DNA of 64,000 bases, from the NCBI GenBank assembly GCA_025093985.1, contig JACAAK010000003.1:3534001-3598000 (forward strand), in the 5' to 3' direction. Under the pieces are notes generated by a model, which saw only the letters and a program-made list of their open reading frames with translations, did no database searches and had not been told where the DNA came from. Within the stretch, counting starts at the first letter, position 1. Every line of letters starts with the position of its first letter. Position numbers and translations under genes: made by a program. Positions 10,812-22,046 of this stretch are shown one piece after another. This stretch comes from Calvatia gigantea (lineage: Eukaryota > Basidiomycota > Agaricomycetes > Agaricales > Lycoperdaceae).

Positions 10812-13131
10812 TTATTGTAACTTATATCCAATAAGAACCCGAAGGGCACGACAAGGGATGTCAAACTCTTCTGGTTTCGCTTGCTTCCTCGCCTCCAACA
10901 AATTCGCTCGAATTCGTTGTTCTTCAACTAGCTCAGCTTTTGACAGAGGCTCCCGCTCCGGAAATGGCACCCCAAAATCAGTTAGTGAATACCAGATGGA
11001 AATTCGAAGGTGCATATCGCTAGAAATGCAATTAAGCGTTTCACCACACATCCAGATAAGAAATACACACGTTTTGAATCGATCAATCAATTTTTCGAAT
11101 TTACTCCTGTTTTGGAGTTCCTCCAACTCATCATCATCATCCCACCCATACATCAACAACTCTTCCTTCCTATTCCGTATCCTGTCTTTCAGCTCCTCCC
11201 ACATTGCCTCCTGAGACCCAAGGACACATTGGCAACAGCGATACAACTGCATCGCGAGGTACCGGTTGCTGAGACTATGCAACTTTTCTGAGGGAAACAG
11301 ATGTCGGGGAGGGGATGCAAACTCTCCTTCGCTCAGTGAATTATCGAACATGAACCGCTTCTTCGGCATCTGAGAGGGAGGCGACAGGGGTGGTGGGGGA
11401 GGTGGGGGAGGGGAGTCCCTTTGGCCCCGCAGGAGTTTTAGAAAGCCACTCGGAGGAGTACGTGAAGGGGGGGATTCCGGGTTCGTAGACGCCGATGAAG
11501 TCGTCCCCGGCCGACTGCTAAAAATAGAATCGGGAACTGTCCCACTGGATACCACTGACGAGAAAGATAGAGATGACGGACGGCCCACGGGTACCGGCGT
11601 TGGATAGAATGTGGACATCCGTGGGTTTAAGGTATCCGAATCTGGTTCCAGGACGTAGGTTGTGACATTTTGCGGTGGTAGCGGCTGCATCGGTGCGAGC
11701 GGCGGCATGGGAAAATTTACGACGGGCCCAGTTGTAACCTGGCGGAAGTATGTCGTGAAGTAGCTAGGCAGCAAGGCTAATAGGACGTCAGCGACATCAA
11801 TTCAAGTCTGACCACAGCTCTTTACCAGTTGGTTTTGTATTTATAAAGCGGTGCTCAAACACGGAATAATATAGAGATTCCAAGAGGGCGTGATCGTGCG
11901 CGAAATGATCCTCGGATTGCTGTCTCGCTGGAGAGGGATATTCTTGTTGCAGTCCGTGAGGTAAATGGACAGATGCTGTTTTCGGCCTTGGCCTCAAAGC
12001 CTGTGTAAACCAGCGAGGGAGAATAGGAAACACAATGTCTGTTCAATATTCCGCTTAGTGTATGCCTAATAAATGCATCACAATTAACAACTGACCGTCT
12101 TCGACGACCTCACATGAACCATTTGGAGCAAGGACTCGATTAATTTCCTGGAGAATAATATCAATTGGTGGTAGTTGGTAATTGCTTTCGCCAAACCCAC
12201 TTCAAAGAGGTTCCCCCACTATGATAGGCCGAGTCAGCCTACAACATGCCAGGATGACGTAGCATGGTACTCACCTTGTTTTCTGGGACTCCTCTGGCGA
12301 CCATGGAGACATGAACATAGTCAAACTCGTCGTCTTCAAAAGGTAAATTTGTCGTCAAACTAGAAAGGGAGGTGAATGTCAAGACTGGTAAAGTTGACTG
12401 AACGTACTCACAAATTACCACGTTTCCACTGTATTCGCTCCCTGATGGAAGGACTCAACACTGAATTTGGGACCTGGATATTAACCAGATCAAACCCGAC
12501 CTACACTCGGTGTCAGTCGTAATGCCCCCCTTTTCAACAATGCCACGTCAAAGCCGTACGAATTCGCAATCAGGCCATTCCTTCGCTGCATCGATGACCC
12601 ACGTCCCAAGCTATGAGTGGTCAACCAAAAAAAAAGATTAGTTCTGTACATGTTGTGCAGGCCGCTACACGTACTCCACAACCGAGGTCAAGGACCCTTT
12701 GTGGATGTCGCTTGAAGCTAGTGAAAGACACAGAACCCTTCAGGTACTGGACAAACTTGTTCTCTAGGGACTCCCTGTAAGGGTGGTAAGGAAACGTGAT
12801 CGAACAGAAGCTTCGGAATTACTAACAATTCCAGGATGGACCGCTCGTAGGAAAGTGGATAAGGGGCCTTTTCGCTATCGTGGGCATGGTGCCGTTGGCC
12901 ATGCTTGTAGATGAAATGACCCTCTTTTCTGTTCGTGGTTCTTTTTGAGTCGGAGGTTGACGAGGTAGACTGTGTAGATTGGCTACTAGAAACTGATTGT
13001 GATACCTTGCTGGGAGGGGCAAGGGAAGTTAATTGGTAAGCACCCATTGTCTGCGTCATGTCTGGAGTAGCTTGTGTGGGGAAGGCAGAAGAAGGAAGGG
13101 CTTCCGGAGATATGGGAAATGACAATCTCAT
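10812..13131 (-). CDS. SAM-dependent class I methyltransferase, ten exons
   Basis: Minus-strand exons 13131-12827, 12774-12675, 12610-12560, 12500-12412, 12359-12275, 12218-12201, 12147-12096, 12038-11826, 11776-11071 and 11019-10812 join in phase to 608 aa. The SAM-binding motif I is VLDLGCGLGTWVIDAA, split by an intron; then come FVGFDLVNIQ (motif II) and LPFEDDEFDYVHVSMVARG (motifs III/IV), then EINRVLAPNGSCEVVED. This is the methyltransferase type common in Agaricomycetes, with a long low-complexity insert (proline run PPPPPPPPLSPP) and a conserved C-terminal segment ending RVLIGYKLQ. The substrate is unknown. The start at 13131 is the first ATG in frame; a TTG-initiated extension is unlikely. 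The sixth exon is only 18 nt (WGNLFE). Intron 11020-11070 is 51 nt and stop-free, so it would be read through by naive gene callers. Confidence 0.8.
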
Positions 13132-14659
13132 TTTGGTTTTCAAGTCGCTGAGAGATGACCGGAGCGGCTAGAGCGAAAGCTCCCAGATCTTCACCAAACA
13201 ACCTACAAACAACCGTCCGTGACTTACTTCCCCAAGTTGGCCCACTGCGCAAATGGATCCCGATGACAAACCAATCAACCCAGCGTAGAGGCATCAACGT
13301 GCCTTGCTACTTTTTACCACAATCATCTTCCGCTTTCCTCTTATTCCCATACTTAAGAACTTTTAGCGGAACGTGAACAGATATTTTTAGAAGCAGCGCC
13401 GGCCCCAGGGGCGACGAATCTTCACCAACTCTTCAAGCTTCAACGTGCGTGACTGCCACTCCTCGATCTCCAAAATACCTCTTTGTGCCTGCAAAATAAC
13501 TAAGCACAATCCTGATCATGATACCGACAATTTCTACCCATGAGATCAACCGTAGGCGCGATATGAAAAAAGTTAATCCGGCCGCCCCCGCCAGGCTGGC
13601 AAACAGAAGAGTTGGGTGCCTTGACCCCTCTTTAGTACTCGATATTACACACATCGTCGGCCGCTACCTGATACCACTGTCTCGCAGATTCTTTGATCTA
13701 TCATCTAAGTACTTGGATCTCTGGCAAGCACCAGGACAAGCGCTTCAAAATATTGGTTCGCTTGAACATTGTTGGGAAATAAGCGACGCATAAGAACCCG
13801 TATTTCCTCTATTTATGTCAAGCGAGTTTCCTAGATTTTGCTCTGATGTGCGTGGACGGATCCAATGGGTTTAGATCCCAATATCCCAGCTTAAATAGGG
13901 CCGGAGTTAGCCTAATTTGCAGATTGATGCACTCAGTTTCTCCATTGCACCAGTCAAAGTGAGATAACGCCGAATATGCCCTCATTATTTCATTGATCCC
14001 AAACCGCAGATGCCGTCGTGATCATACCCATACCATTCGCTATTTCTAACCTCCCCCCCCTTACCCCACTCAAACTGGCACCAACCTCGCTGTAAATCCT
14101 TTCACACTAGGTGATTAGGTTAGTCCAAAGTAGTAATTGCTCGTATAGATGTCCTCGATATTCTGCTGATCTACACAACGGGGCAAAAAGGGGGGGAAGG
14201 AAGAAGCAAAGAGCACTGGTGCCGCAAGGTTCTTGAGTCATCGCACGGAATATGTCGTCAAACTGGCGGTGTTCGGGCCAGCAGATTTAGCCTGGCTCGT
14301 CAGAAGCCCAACTGGCTGACAAAAAGACACTTATAATGGAACTTACACAAAAGTACCAATTATGAAAACTTACTCTGAGGACATTCGTCATTCAAGACCG
14401 TCTACTTATTACACCTGCAATTTAAGTCACACCCACCATCAAATACACGGTGTGCGAGTGCGTGGAGGTGAGTAAAATTCTCTGCCAACCCATCGCCTGC
14501 GACTCAAGGCCTTCCAGAAAGGATGTTTGATTGAGGAGACTGATCGAACTCGCTAAGACAGATCTTAGCCCGCCAGTATGGAACCAGGCAACGACCATCT
14601 CTCCAGCCCCAGAAGCAGGTCCCAATCTCTAAAAGCGTACTAGCTATCCCAGCCATCGA
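13132..14659. other. Gene-free stretch of about 1.5 kb
   Basis: Upstream of the methyltransferase and downstream of the 14660-16024 gene. It holds only short frames without coding character, a C-rich run near 14055 and a G run near 14190. I see no RNA gene or repeat here. Confidence 0.4.
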
Positions 14660-16024
14660 CTATTTTCCATCCTGTGGCAGCTTAAGGCTGACAATAGATG
14701 CCGGACTGTCAACCATGTGAATTTGAGAACTGGGTTCTATCGAGTCCATTAACAAGGTGGGCGCATGTACTTTCCGGCTGACAGATGTCGAAGGGAGCGA
14801 GATGCTTGCAGCGGGAGTAATCAACCCCTCGTCGGGGACCTGGGAATAGGCAGTAGGGAAAGAGGAGCGCATTGCGGAAGAGCGAAGGCCGGATTCGCCT
14901 TGGCTGATGGGAGAAGCACTATCGCTTGGAGGGATCACGACAGGAGGCCGTATTTGTTCACTGAAAGTTGGACCGAGGGAGTTGTTACGGGATGATCCGG
15001 GAAACTCGATATTAGGAACCTGAAGAGAGTGGAACTCTGAAAGCGCTTTAGAAAGGTCATCGAGCTGAGGTAAGAAGTTAAGATCGTGTGCCTTCATGAA
15101 GGCGTCGGCGAAGGGGGTACTGACCTTGTTCATCACACTATTGATCGCTTCCTTCCGACCTTCGAATTGTGTTGCCAATTTCTTGAATTCTCTTTCCCTG
15201 GCCTTTAGTTTCTCTGCCTCCTCGTCCACGACCCCTATACCCTCTTCATCCCCAATGTCAGCCCCAGGCATAGAACCTGTGCTGGTAGTCCTCTGGCGTG
15301 TAAAACCTCCGCCTAGCACCCCCTTTCCCTTATTATCAGCCTGCTTTCCAGGACCAAGTCCTTCCATATCTACGTGCATCCGGGCAATCTGGTGTTGAAG
15401 GTCAAGGACCCGTGAAAGGTGTACCCATACATCGTCATGAGAACTGCTTTCATTAGGTACAGACATAGTCTCTTCGTTGCGCGCAGGTGCCTCAGCAAGT
15501 ACGACGAGACCAAGGGGGGAACCGTCAAAGGGGTCGTAGAGTCTGGTGGCCGGAAAAGTATTGCTTGCAAAGGAAGCTGGAGCTGGACTGACGGCACCCT
15601 CCCGGGCGTTCGCAGGTTCATTTAGGGAATGTGGTTTTGTGCCCTGATACGTATTCGCTTCAGCGGCAATCCGGTGGTCGGGGTCCCCAATTTGGGACAA
15701 ATCACGGCCTGATGGCGATTGATGGGATTCGACTGTGGTTGGGATGGGCAATGCGCTTTCTGATTTGCCCGGGTGGTTGTACATTTTCTCGAGGACACGG
15801 TCATGAGGTGTGCTTAAAGCAGTCAAACTCCGTGTTGGCGGTGTGCCTTGCTTCAGATGATTTAATGTGCTTGCGTTGCGTTCTGTCGCCAGACGATGGT
15901 CGAAGGATGACTTCGCAGTGGTTGTACCTGTCGATCGGGCATCCGGTCGGAGGGTAGAGCTGCGGTCGTCTGTTGGTATGAGAGGGAACCATGGAGTCAA
16001 ATTAGCGTCCATTGTCGGCGACAT
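14660..16024 (-). CDS. Unrecognised Ser/Thr/Pro-rich protein with central coiled coil
   Basis: Single-exon frame of 454 codons from the ATG at 16024; a GTG four codons upstream is not used. I do not recognise the family. Residues 1-190 and the last 120 residues are low-complexity and rich in Ser, Thr and Pro. The centre (about residues 205-345) looks folded: HDDVWVHLSRVLDLQHQIARMHVDME is helical, and EEAEKLKAREREFKKLATQFEGRKEAINSVMNKVS is a probable coiled coil followed by LNFLPQLDDLSKALSEFHSLQVP. This pattern suggests a scaffold or regulatory protein with a small helical module, but no function is claimed. It appears intact, with no stops or frameshifts over 1.36 kb, and lies in the same orientation as its neighbours. 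Confidence 0.65.
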   Translation of the reverse strand: MSPTMDANLTPWFPLIPTDDRSSTLRPDARSTGTTTAKSSFDHRLATERNASTLNHLKQGTPPTRSLTALSTPHDRVLEKMYNHPGKSESALPIPTTVESHQSPSGRDLSQIGDPDHRIAAEANTYQGTKPHSLNEPANAREGAVSPAPASFASNTFPATRLYDPFDGSPLGLVVLAEAPARNEETMSVPNESSSHDDVWVHLSRVLDLQHQIARMHVDMEGLGPGKQADNKGKGVLGGGFTRQRTTSTGSMPGADIGDEEGIGVVDEEAEKLKAREREFKKLATQFEGRKEAINSVMNKVSTPFADAFMKAHDLNFLPQLDDLSKALSEFHSLQVPNIEFPGSSRNNSLGPTFSEQIRPPVVIPPSDSASPISQGESGLRSSAMRSSFPTAYSQVPDEGLITPAASISLPSTSVSRKVHAPTLLMDSIEPSSQIHMVDSPASIVSLKLPQDGK

Positions 16025-16360
16025 TGACACACTCACTCTGGTTTGGACTTCTCATCACGTGATGGATCCCGGATAATGATGCACCTCAAGCCCACACACG
16101 CACATTTTGGATCTGCACGATATACGAAGATCAGACTTGCCTCCTGTCTTCTTGAGAGCTAGAAATTGATGTATTATATTACTTTTTTTTTTTTTTTCAA
16201 AGTTGCTGGACTGATCCGCAACGAGCTCTCAGCTGGCTCTTTCCTAGGGTCATCAATCTTTTTCCACTTATCAGAATAAATTTATTCAATTAACAGGGAA
16301 CACTTGAAACGACAATCTTTATTCTCGTGTCTGCCAACCAGTTGAGACGTGGTTTCTCCA

Positions 16361-17292
16361 TTACAAACATCGACCTGCCCATGATTATGATCCAGGTAAA
16401 AGCCGTGGGTTGATCAGCTGAAGGCATACCTGGAACTGCCTGACCTGCCGAGTTAACCTTTGTCTTCACGGAATTGGTGCCACACAACAATCCACGAACG
16501 AAAGCCTCCGCAACAACGAGCGCACCAGCTGGATTAGTATGCAAATGATCATTCGGGTAGAAGGTAGTTGTCTGTGTTTGACCGAGGGAATTGAAAGCCG
16601 AAGCAGTATACGCATAATGATTAACGTAAGTGATATTCCTCCGTGTCCCAATGCTCTGTGCATATGTCACGAATCTATTAGCGGGCGCGATAACCCCGTT
16701 GGCCCAGATATTATCGGGGGTTTGAGACGAAATGATTGGAATAGCGCCTTTTTGGAGAAGGGCAACCACGGCATTCTCGATGTAAAATGCGAAGCTGTGG
16801 ATCAGAATTTGGCTTCCGCTGTCAGTAGTTCCAAGTGAATATCATGGAACACAGTCCTGAGTCATGTCGAACTCACGTTGACGTAGTCACAATACTGGTA
16901 ATGTTGTACCCATCTCCAACGGCATCTTGCTTTCCATTATCAACGGCACCTGCGCTTCCGTCGTTGTGGCCGAATTCTATGATAACATAGTCACCTCTCT
17001 GAGCGTTGTTGACGAGACTGGTGAAATGGCCTTGGTCGCTAAAAGACCGCGCGCTCTCCCCTCCAATGGCATTATTCACAACTGGTATGGTCAAAAACTG
17101 GGACAAGAAAACACCCCACCCTGAGTAGGAAATCAATAAATGGTCGTAATCACTATCAAGGCTCTGACCTTGTGTGCCACTCCCACCGCCCCCGAGGGCC
17201 ATAGTGGAATCACCAGCGAGCAGTACGGTCTGTGATGAAACTTGAGGACCAAGAAGACATATTCCAAGGATGCGTAGCAACATGTTTCGCAT
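16361..17292 (-). CDS. Rhamnogalacturonan acetylesterase-like protein (CE12), paralogue A
   Basis: Minus-strand exons 17292-17169, 17120-16877, 16818-16430 and 16374-16361 give 256 aa. A signal peptide is seen (MLLRILGICLLGPQVSSQ). SGNH/GDSL blocks: GDSTMA with the catalytic Ser, GGESARSF (block II), IEFGHNDGS (block III Asn) and DHLHTNPAG with the catalytic Asp-His pair. The protein ends AVPGRCL, giving a C-terminal Cys that can pair with the Cys in GLLCG as in secreted fungal esterases. Known role of CE12: removal of acetyl groups from rhamnogalacturonan I, outside the cell. The intron 17121-17168 is 48 nt and stop-free; splicing it restores the family-typical GTQGWGVFL, so I include it although the frame stays open without it. 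The last coding exon is only 14 nt. Confidence 0.85.
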
Positions 17293-17671
17293 GCATTCGG
17301 CAGTCCTTCCATAGGATTTTTATAGCGAGAGGAGCGGTCGAGCGGGTCGTTTTTACCGCCACAAGCTAGAGTACATGAGAATCTGCAAGTAGAACTTGTT
17401 TTTGCACATGGCTCATGCGAAGAGTACATATTGGGCCCAAAATAGATATAGCAAAAAATATGTTGTCGAAGTCGACCCCATGACTGTGGCTTTCGGGTCC
17501 CAGTAGAGCGAACGACCGGAACGGCGGCTAATAAAAGACGGGCCGCACTGTCCCAAACATGCACGCACACGTTGCGGAAGAACACGAAGAGGGAGACAAG
17601 GCCGTTTTCACTTTCGAAGGGAAACTTGTTTGAACCCGATACCACAATTCCGTGGATTGCACAAGTCCAGC

Positions 17672-18310
17672 TTATTCCTCCTCAACGTCAAGGTCCTCTT
17701 CTTCTGCTCCTTCTTCTTCCCCATCTGCCTCATCATTTTCATCGTCTTCATCCCCTTCTTCCTCTTCCTCTTCGTCAATAGTTTGGTCGGGAGGGGGATG
17801 AGGCTGGTGTTGCTGAGGCTGAGGATTGTGACCGGACGTGCCGCTGGCCATTTTCCTTGCTTGCACTGCCCGTAGAGCTTCTTCCTTCTCTTCGTCAACA
17901 GGCAAAAGCTCATCTAGTGCGAGGTCCCGCCACCGAAGAGCACCATTGATACCTCCACCAGCGTAGCCCATATCTTCGAACAATGCTCTGGAGGTAGGGT
18001 CGTATGGAGGCCTCGGCCGCGCGGCAGGGTGTTTGATGTTGGTTGGGTTTCCGTAAGGATATGAGGGGTGTACCTGTGATGGAAGAACTAGGCCGGATAT
18101 CAGTGATGAATTTTCATAGGGTACTGGGAAAACTAACTGTCAGAGTCGTCAGGATTGGGTGGCACCAAATGTGGTGGGATGTCGAGGTCTGTAGAAAGAT
18201 TGGTTATTGTCCTAAGAGTACTTTTGCAACGTACCATCGTCCGAAAGTTCTCCTTTAATGTACTCTGGAGAGTCAATTGTGTCAAGGAGTAGCAGATCGT
18301 TGCGTGTCAT
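17672..18310 (-). CDS. Apc13-like protein with acidic tail
   Basis: Exons 18310-18235, 18188-18138 and 18087-17672 on the minus strand join to 180 aa; introns are 46 and 50 nt. The N-terminal part has LLLLDTIDSPEYIKGELSDDDLDIPPHLVPP, and the middle has LRWRDLALDELL, which matches the short W-x-D-L-A-L signature of anaphase-promoting complex subunit 13 (Apc13/Swm1). The C terminus is a run of Glu and Asp. By family knowledge Apc13 is a small, mostly extended subunit that stabilises the TPR arm of the APC/C. The protein is longer than human Apc13 (74 aa) because of a Pro-rich linker and the acidic tail. Identification rests on short motifs and is moderate. It sits between two CE12 paralogues. 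Confidence 0.55.
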
Positions 18311-18646
18311 ATGCAGGTAGCAGAAGGTGAGGTCCTAGGGGAGAATCAGGCTATGTGCCATAATAATTCAGACTATCCTTTCATACGGTCATCGCGGGTC
18401 GACGGTTTCAAAGCCCAAGCTCAAGAATACAAAGCTGAAGCGCTGAAGCTCCTGGCGGCCCTGGCCCCCATCCTTGCTGCTTCATAAACAAAACAAAAGC
18501 AAACAGACAAGATTTGTTCTTGCAAAACTTTGTTTTGCCCGAGGAGGCTCTCTAAATCAAAGAAACCCGCTGCTCTGCGACAATGGCGTTCAATGCTATA
18601 TACGTTCTTTAACTACTCTCGGATTATTATTGCAGGGTCCGATGAA

Positions 18647-19574
18647 TCACAAGCACCCATCTAAACAAGCTTTGCGTCAGACCTATCCCGTGTCTAAAAA
18701 CAGTTTGCTTACTTGGTACACCTTGACCAGCAGAATTTACCTTGGACTTCAAGGTGCTGTTACCTGCACAACACGGCCCTAACAAAAGCCTGCGCAACAA
18801 CATTCGCACCCGCGGGCGTCGTGTGCGTATGATCAACAGGGTAAAATGCCGTTGTTACGGTCTGCCCTAACCGGTTGTACGCTTGTGCGACGTATGCATA
18901 ATGATCAACATATGTGGCGGCAGTACGACTGGCTGCAGTTTTCGCGTATCCAACAAATCGAGGACCAGCAACAATTTGACCATTAGACCAGTCATTACTC
19001 GGTGTCTGGGAGGAGACAATGGGTATCGCGCCTTTCGCTTTCAGCGCAGTGACAGCGTTCTGAATGTAGAATGGGAAAGTATGTATGACAAGTGTTTGTC
19101 CCCTAAGGCGTGTTACTGAGATCAGGAAAATTAATAGATTACACAAAAAGACTCACGCTGCATTGACTACTGTCGCAGTTGTATCGTAATCGTCTCCAAA
19201 GGCACATTGTCTCCCATTATCCACTGAACCGGACAAACCATCGTTGTGACCAAACTCGATGATGACAACGTCTCCACTCTTCACCGTGTTAATAAGTGTG
19301 TTGAAGCGTCCTTCGTCTGTATAGGACCTGGAAGACCGACCGGCAACCGCATTGTTGACGACAGGGATCGTCAAATATTGTCCCAAATACTGACCCCAGC
19401 CTTTTATTACCACTGAGCTCGCATCCTGATCTTGGCAATACCAGTGCACTCACCGTCCGAACCAGATCCCCCTCCGCCCCGAGCCATGGTCGAATCTCCC
19501 GCCATGTAGACGGTTTGGCCAAGGACGTTCAGACCCAGAAGAATATTGACGAGTAATGGTCTCGTGAAATACAT
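18647..19574 (-). pseudogene. CE12 rhamnogalacturonan acetylesterase paralogue B with one-base frameshift
   Basis: Exons on the minus strand: 19574-19454 (signal peptide, then VYMAGDSTMARGG with the catalytic Ser), 19400-19157 ([40 protein letters not shown]), 19102-18713 (FPFYIQNAVTAL, then DHTHTTPAGANVVAQAFVRAVL with the catalytic Asp-His) and 18660-18647. Every catalytic block is intact. Near 18766 one base too many moves the frame: read straight on, the protein stops after AVLCR at 18760, whereas the next frame holds GNSTLKSKVNSAGQGVP and a spliced last exon NGCL with stop, exactly parallel to paralogue A. So the C-terminal tail with its second Cys is lost unless this is a sequence error. 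A truncated enzyme could still be active because only about 20 tail residues go. Confidence 0.75.
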
Positions 19575-19857
19575 CCTACGTTGTCATTTGGGCTTACCTT
19601 GAATTCTTCCCCTTTATACCCAAAAGCAACCGAACGTGGACCACTTTGGCCCCGACGCGAGCGGGCCGCGGGACGAGATATATCAAGTGATACAGTAACC
19701 CCACACCAGATGTTGAAAAAACCCATGGTGTTCCCAAAATAACTGAATGTAAGAAGCATTGCCAGACCCTCGAATATTTTTACTAATGAACAAAGATAGG
19801 TTTCTATCTGCACAGGTGACGGTGATCCATAGGAAATATCCGATGTAATGCCGCGAA

Positions 19858-22046
19858 TTACTCTTCTTCGTCATCCTCGCTCTCCTCCTCACTTTCCCCA
19901 CCATTGATTTGCAGAGCACTGAACCTTCCAGCACTAGCTTCGGGGAAACCTTCCTCCTCACCTTCAACCGAGGGAGCCTCTGAACTATCGTCCTCGTGCA
20001 TCTCCGGTACATCTTCTTCCTCTTCGGTTTCACTATCATTCTCTTCGCCCTGATATTCGTGGCCTGAGATCCAAATACCAGCACCATCTTCAGTGCTTTC
20101 TTTGCTTATTATGTCGAGCTGGGTACCCGGCGGCCAGATTGCCCAAGATACCCTAGCTTCGGCAAGCGCACGAAGAACTCGTAAAGCATCAGTGACAATT
20201 GTTAAAATTTCCAATTACATCCAACTCACTGGCGTTCCCAGCTCTATGAACATCAGGACGCCCAGCTTTGGCCGTCACCCAACCCTGAGCATTTGCATAT
20301 GCAGTAAGGATATCCATAGAAGTCCATTGCACAGGCTTTGCCTTGGGTGGTTGCATACCCACTCTCCATGTTCGTTTATCTTCAACATCTGCCTCGAGTG
20401 CCGATGGGTTTTCTAGTTTGTGAATTCTCTCTAGTGGGAGGAGGTCGGCCACGAAATTGATACACGCTGGAATCGCTGACACTTTCGAGATTGGTAAAAT
20501 GCCAGATAAAACCTGTGTAATGATCAGAGAGCTTCATGGATTCCAAGCGTTGCAGCATACCTGCATCTCCATGGGGACATAATTTGGCATGATGATCCCT
20601 GGGCAGTCAACAAGGCGGACATCCTGTGTCCAGTATAGTGTTTGGAAGTGTTTCGTCTACAAACAGTTCATATGGTTCGAGATTCCGAAATATTCAATAT
20701 TCTGACCTTTCCTGGGGTTTTCGACGCGTTCACTCTCCGAGCACCGAAAAGGGCATTTAGCAGCGACGACTTCCCGACATTGGGTTGACCTTCATGGTTT
20801 GAGAAATCTCACAACAAGGGAGCGAGCTGGTCAAGAGGATTTACCTATGAGTCCAATTGTCAGAACCTCAGATTCTTTGCCCTTATCCGAATCTTCCAGC
20901 TCAACCTCCTCCTCTGCGGACTTCGCTTTTGGGACTACTGCACCGCCGATGGGGGCACCTACTTGACCTCCACTGGCATTAAGAACAGCGTCCCAGTCTA
21001 TTTCTTGCTTCACTGGCGGAACCCATCTCTTCAACCACTCTGGATTATTGGCAACTTTCTCTGGAGGTTGTTGCATCTCCGCATGAACCCCCATGATTGC
21101 TTCCACCAACCGACGCCGGAAAGTTTCGGGTAGATTTGGCTCATATTGCTTTCGCCCCTGGTGGACCGTACTTGCTTCTTTCTCAGCATATGACTCCACT
21201 TGAACAATACGCAAGTTGGGATAGCGAAAATTGAAGTATTGCATCCATGCGGAGACACGAACAGGGCCGCTGATATCAGCCTTCGTGAGAACAAGGATAA
21301 CTTTGCTGTTTGTCAGATAATCCACGAGGGATGGTGGGAAGTGGAGGAGTGGACATCGGGAATCCAAGAGAACGAGAATGATCTGTGATATTTCGTTGAC
21401 ACGCCATCTACATGGACCATCTTTCATGAGTCTAAGAGGTCAGAAGCGGCAGATAAAATACTCAAAATTGCCTCCAAACCTCCAAATTACGTTCAAAATA
21501 CGTCGGTGACGGAGGCCCAAGTAGCAGTGGCTCGTTCTGCAGTTTCAGTTCATCCGGATCTGGTGATGGTGGTTCCCTGCTTTTTTGCCACCTTTCGACA
21601 GACTGGTCTGTCCGTGCCAGCCATTTCCTAAACAGACCTTCTTCATTATGTTCAACCTCTGCCTTGGACATGTCATATCTCCACTTGGGGCGCTTTGGGC
21701 ACGACAGTGGATCATGGTGCGTTGATAAGGAATCATCGGCAGCAAAATCACGGAACACAGCAATATCATGCGCAATCGGTCGTGAGAGGGGAACAGTGTA
21801 CGCGATGGCCTTTGTTTCTTCGAGAAATTTGGGTGGTAATTTGATGAAACTCGACAGCAGTTTCTTGGCTGAGGCGGCACCAGAATGTGGATTTACCTCG
21901 CCTGTTCCACCTGTCTTGATTGGTCTACGTTTGCGCGGAGGCTTTTTCGTCGGTTCTGGTGCAGGTATGTCTCCGCGTTTGATTGCGCGTTTGATCTGTT
22001 GTTGTTCCTTCTTCTGTTTCCCAGAGATTGGCTTGCGTCGAGGCAT
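19858..22046 (-). CDS. GNL1/MMR_HSR1-type circularly permuted GTPase
   Basis: Exons 22046-21466, 21407-20845, 20789-20707, 20656-20561, 20512-20230 and 20177-19858 (minus) join to 641 aa. GTPase motifs come in permuted order: G4 LVLTKAD first, then G1 GQPNVGKSS and G3 DCPGI, the arrangement of the YlqF/YawG group. The N terminus is basic ([20 protein letters not shown]), and [19 protein letters not shown] matches the GNL1 core. The tail is strongly acidic ([18 protein letters not shown]). Human GNL1 has 607 residues. Related proteins (Nog2, Lsg1, Nug1) act in ribosome assembly; a similar role is inferred. The first intron (21408-21465, 58 nt) has a normal branch site and acceptor but its donor reads TTGAGT where GTGAGT is expected. 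All other junctions are canonical. Confidence 0.82.

Noticed and set aside
10812..19574. Secondary-metabolite cluster around the methyltransferase
   Set aside because: Neighbours are Utp17, an unrecognised protein, esterases and an Apc13-like gene. There is no synthase, P450 or transporter.
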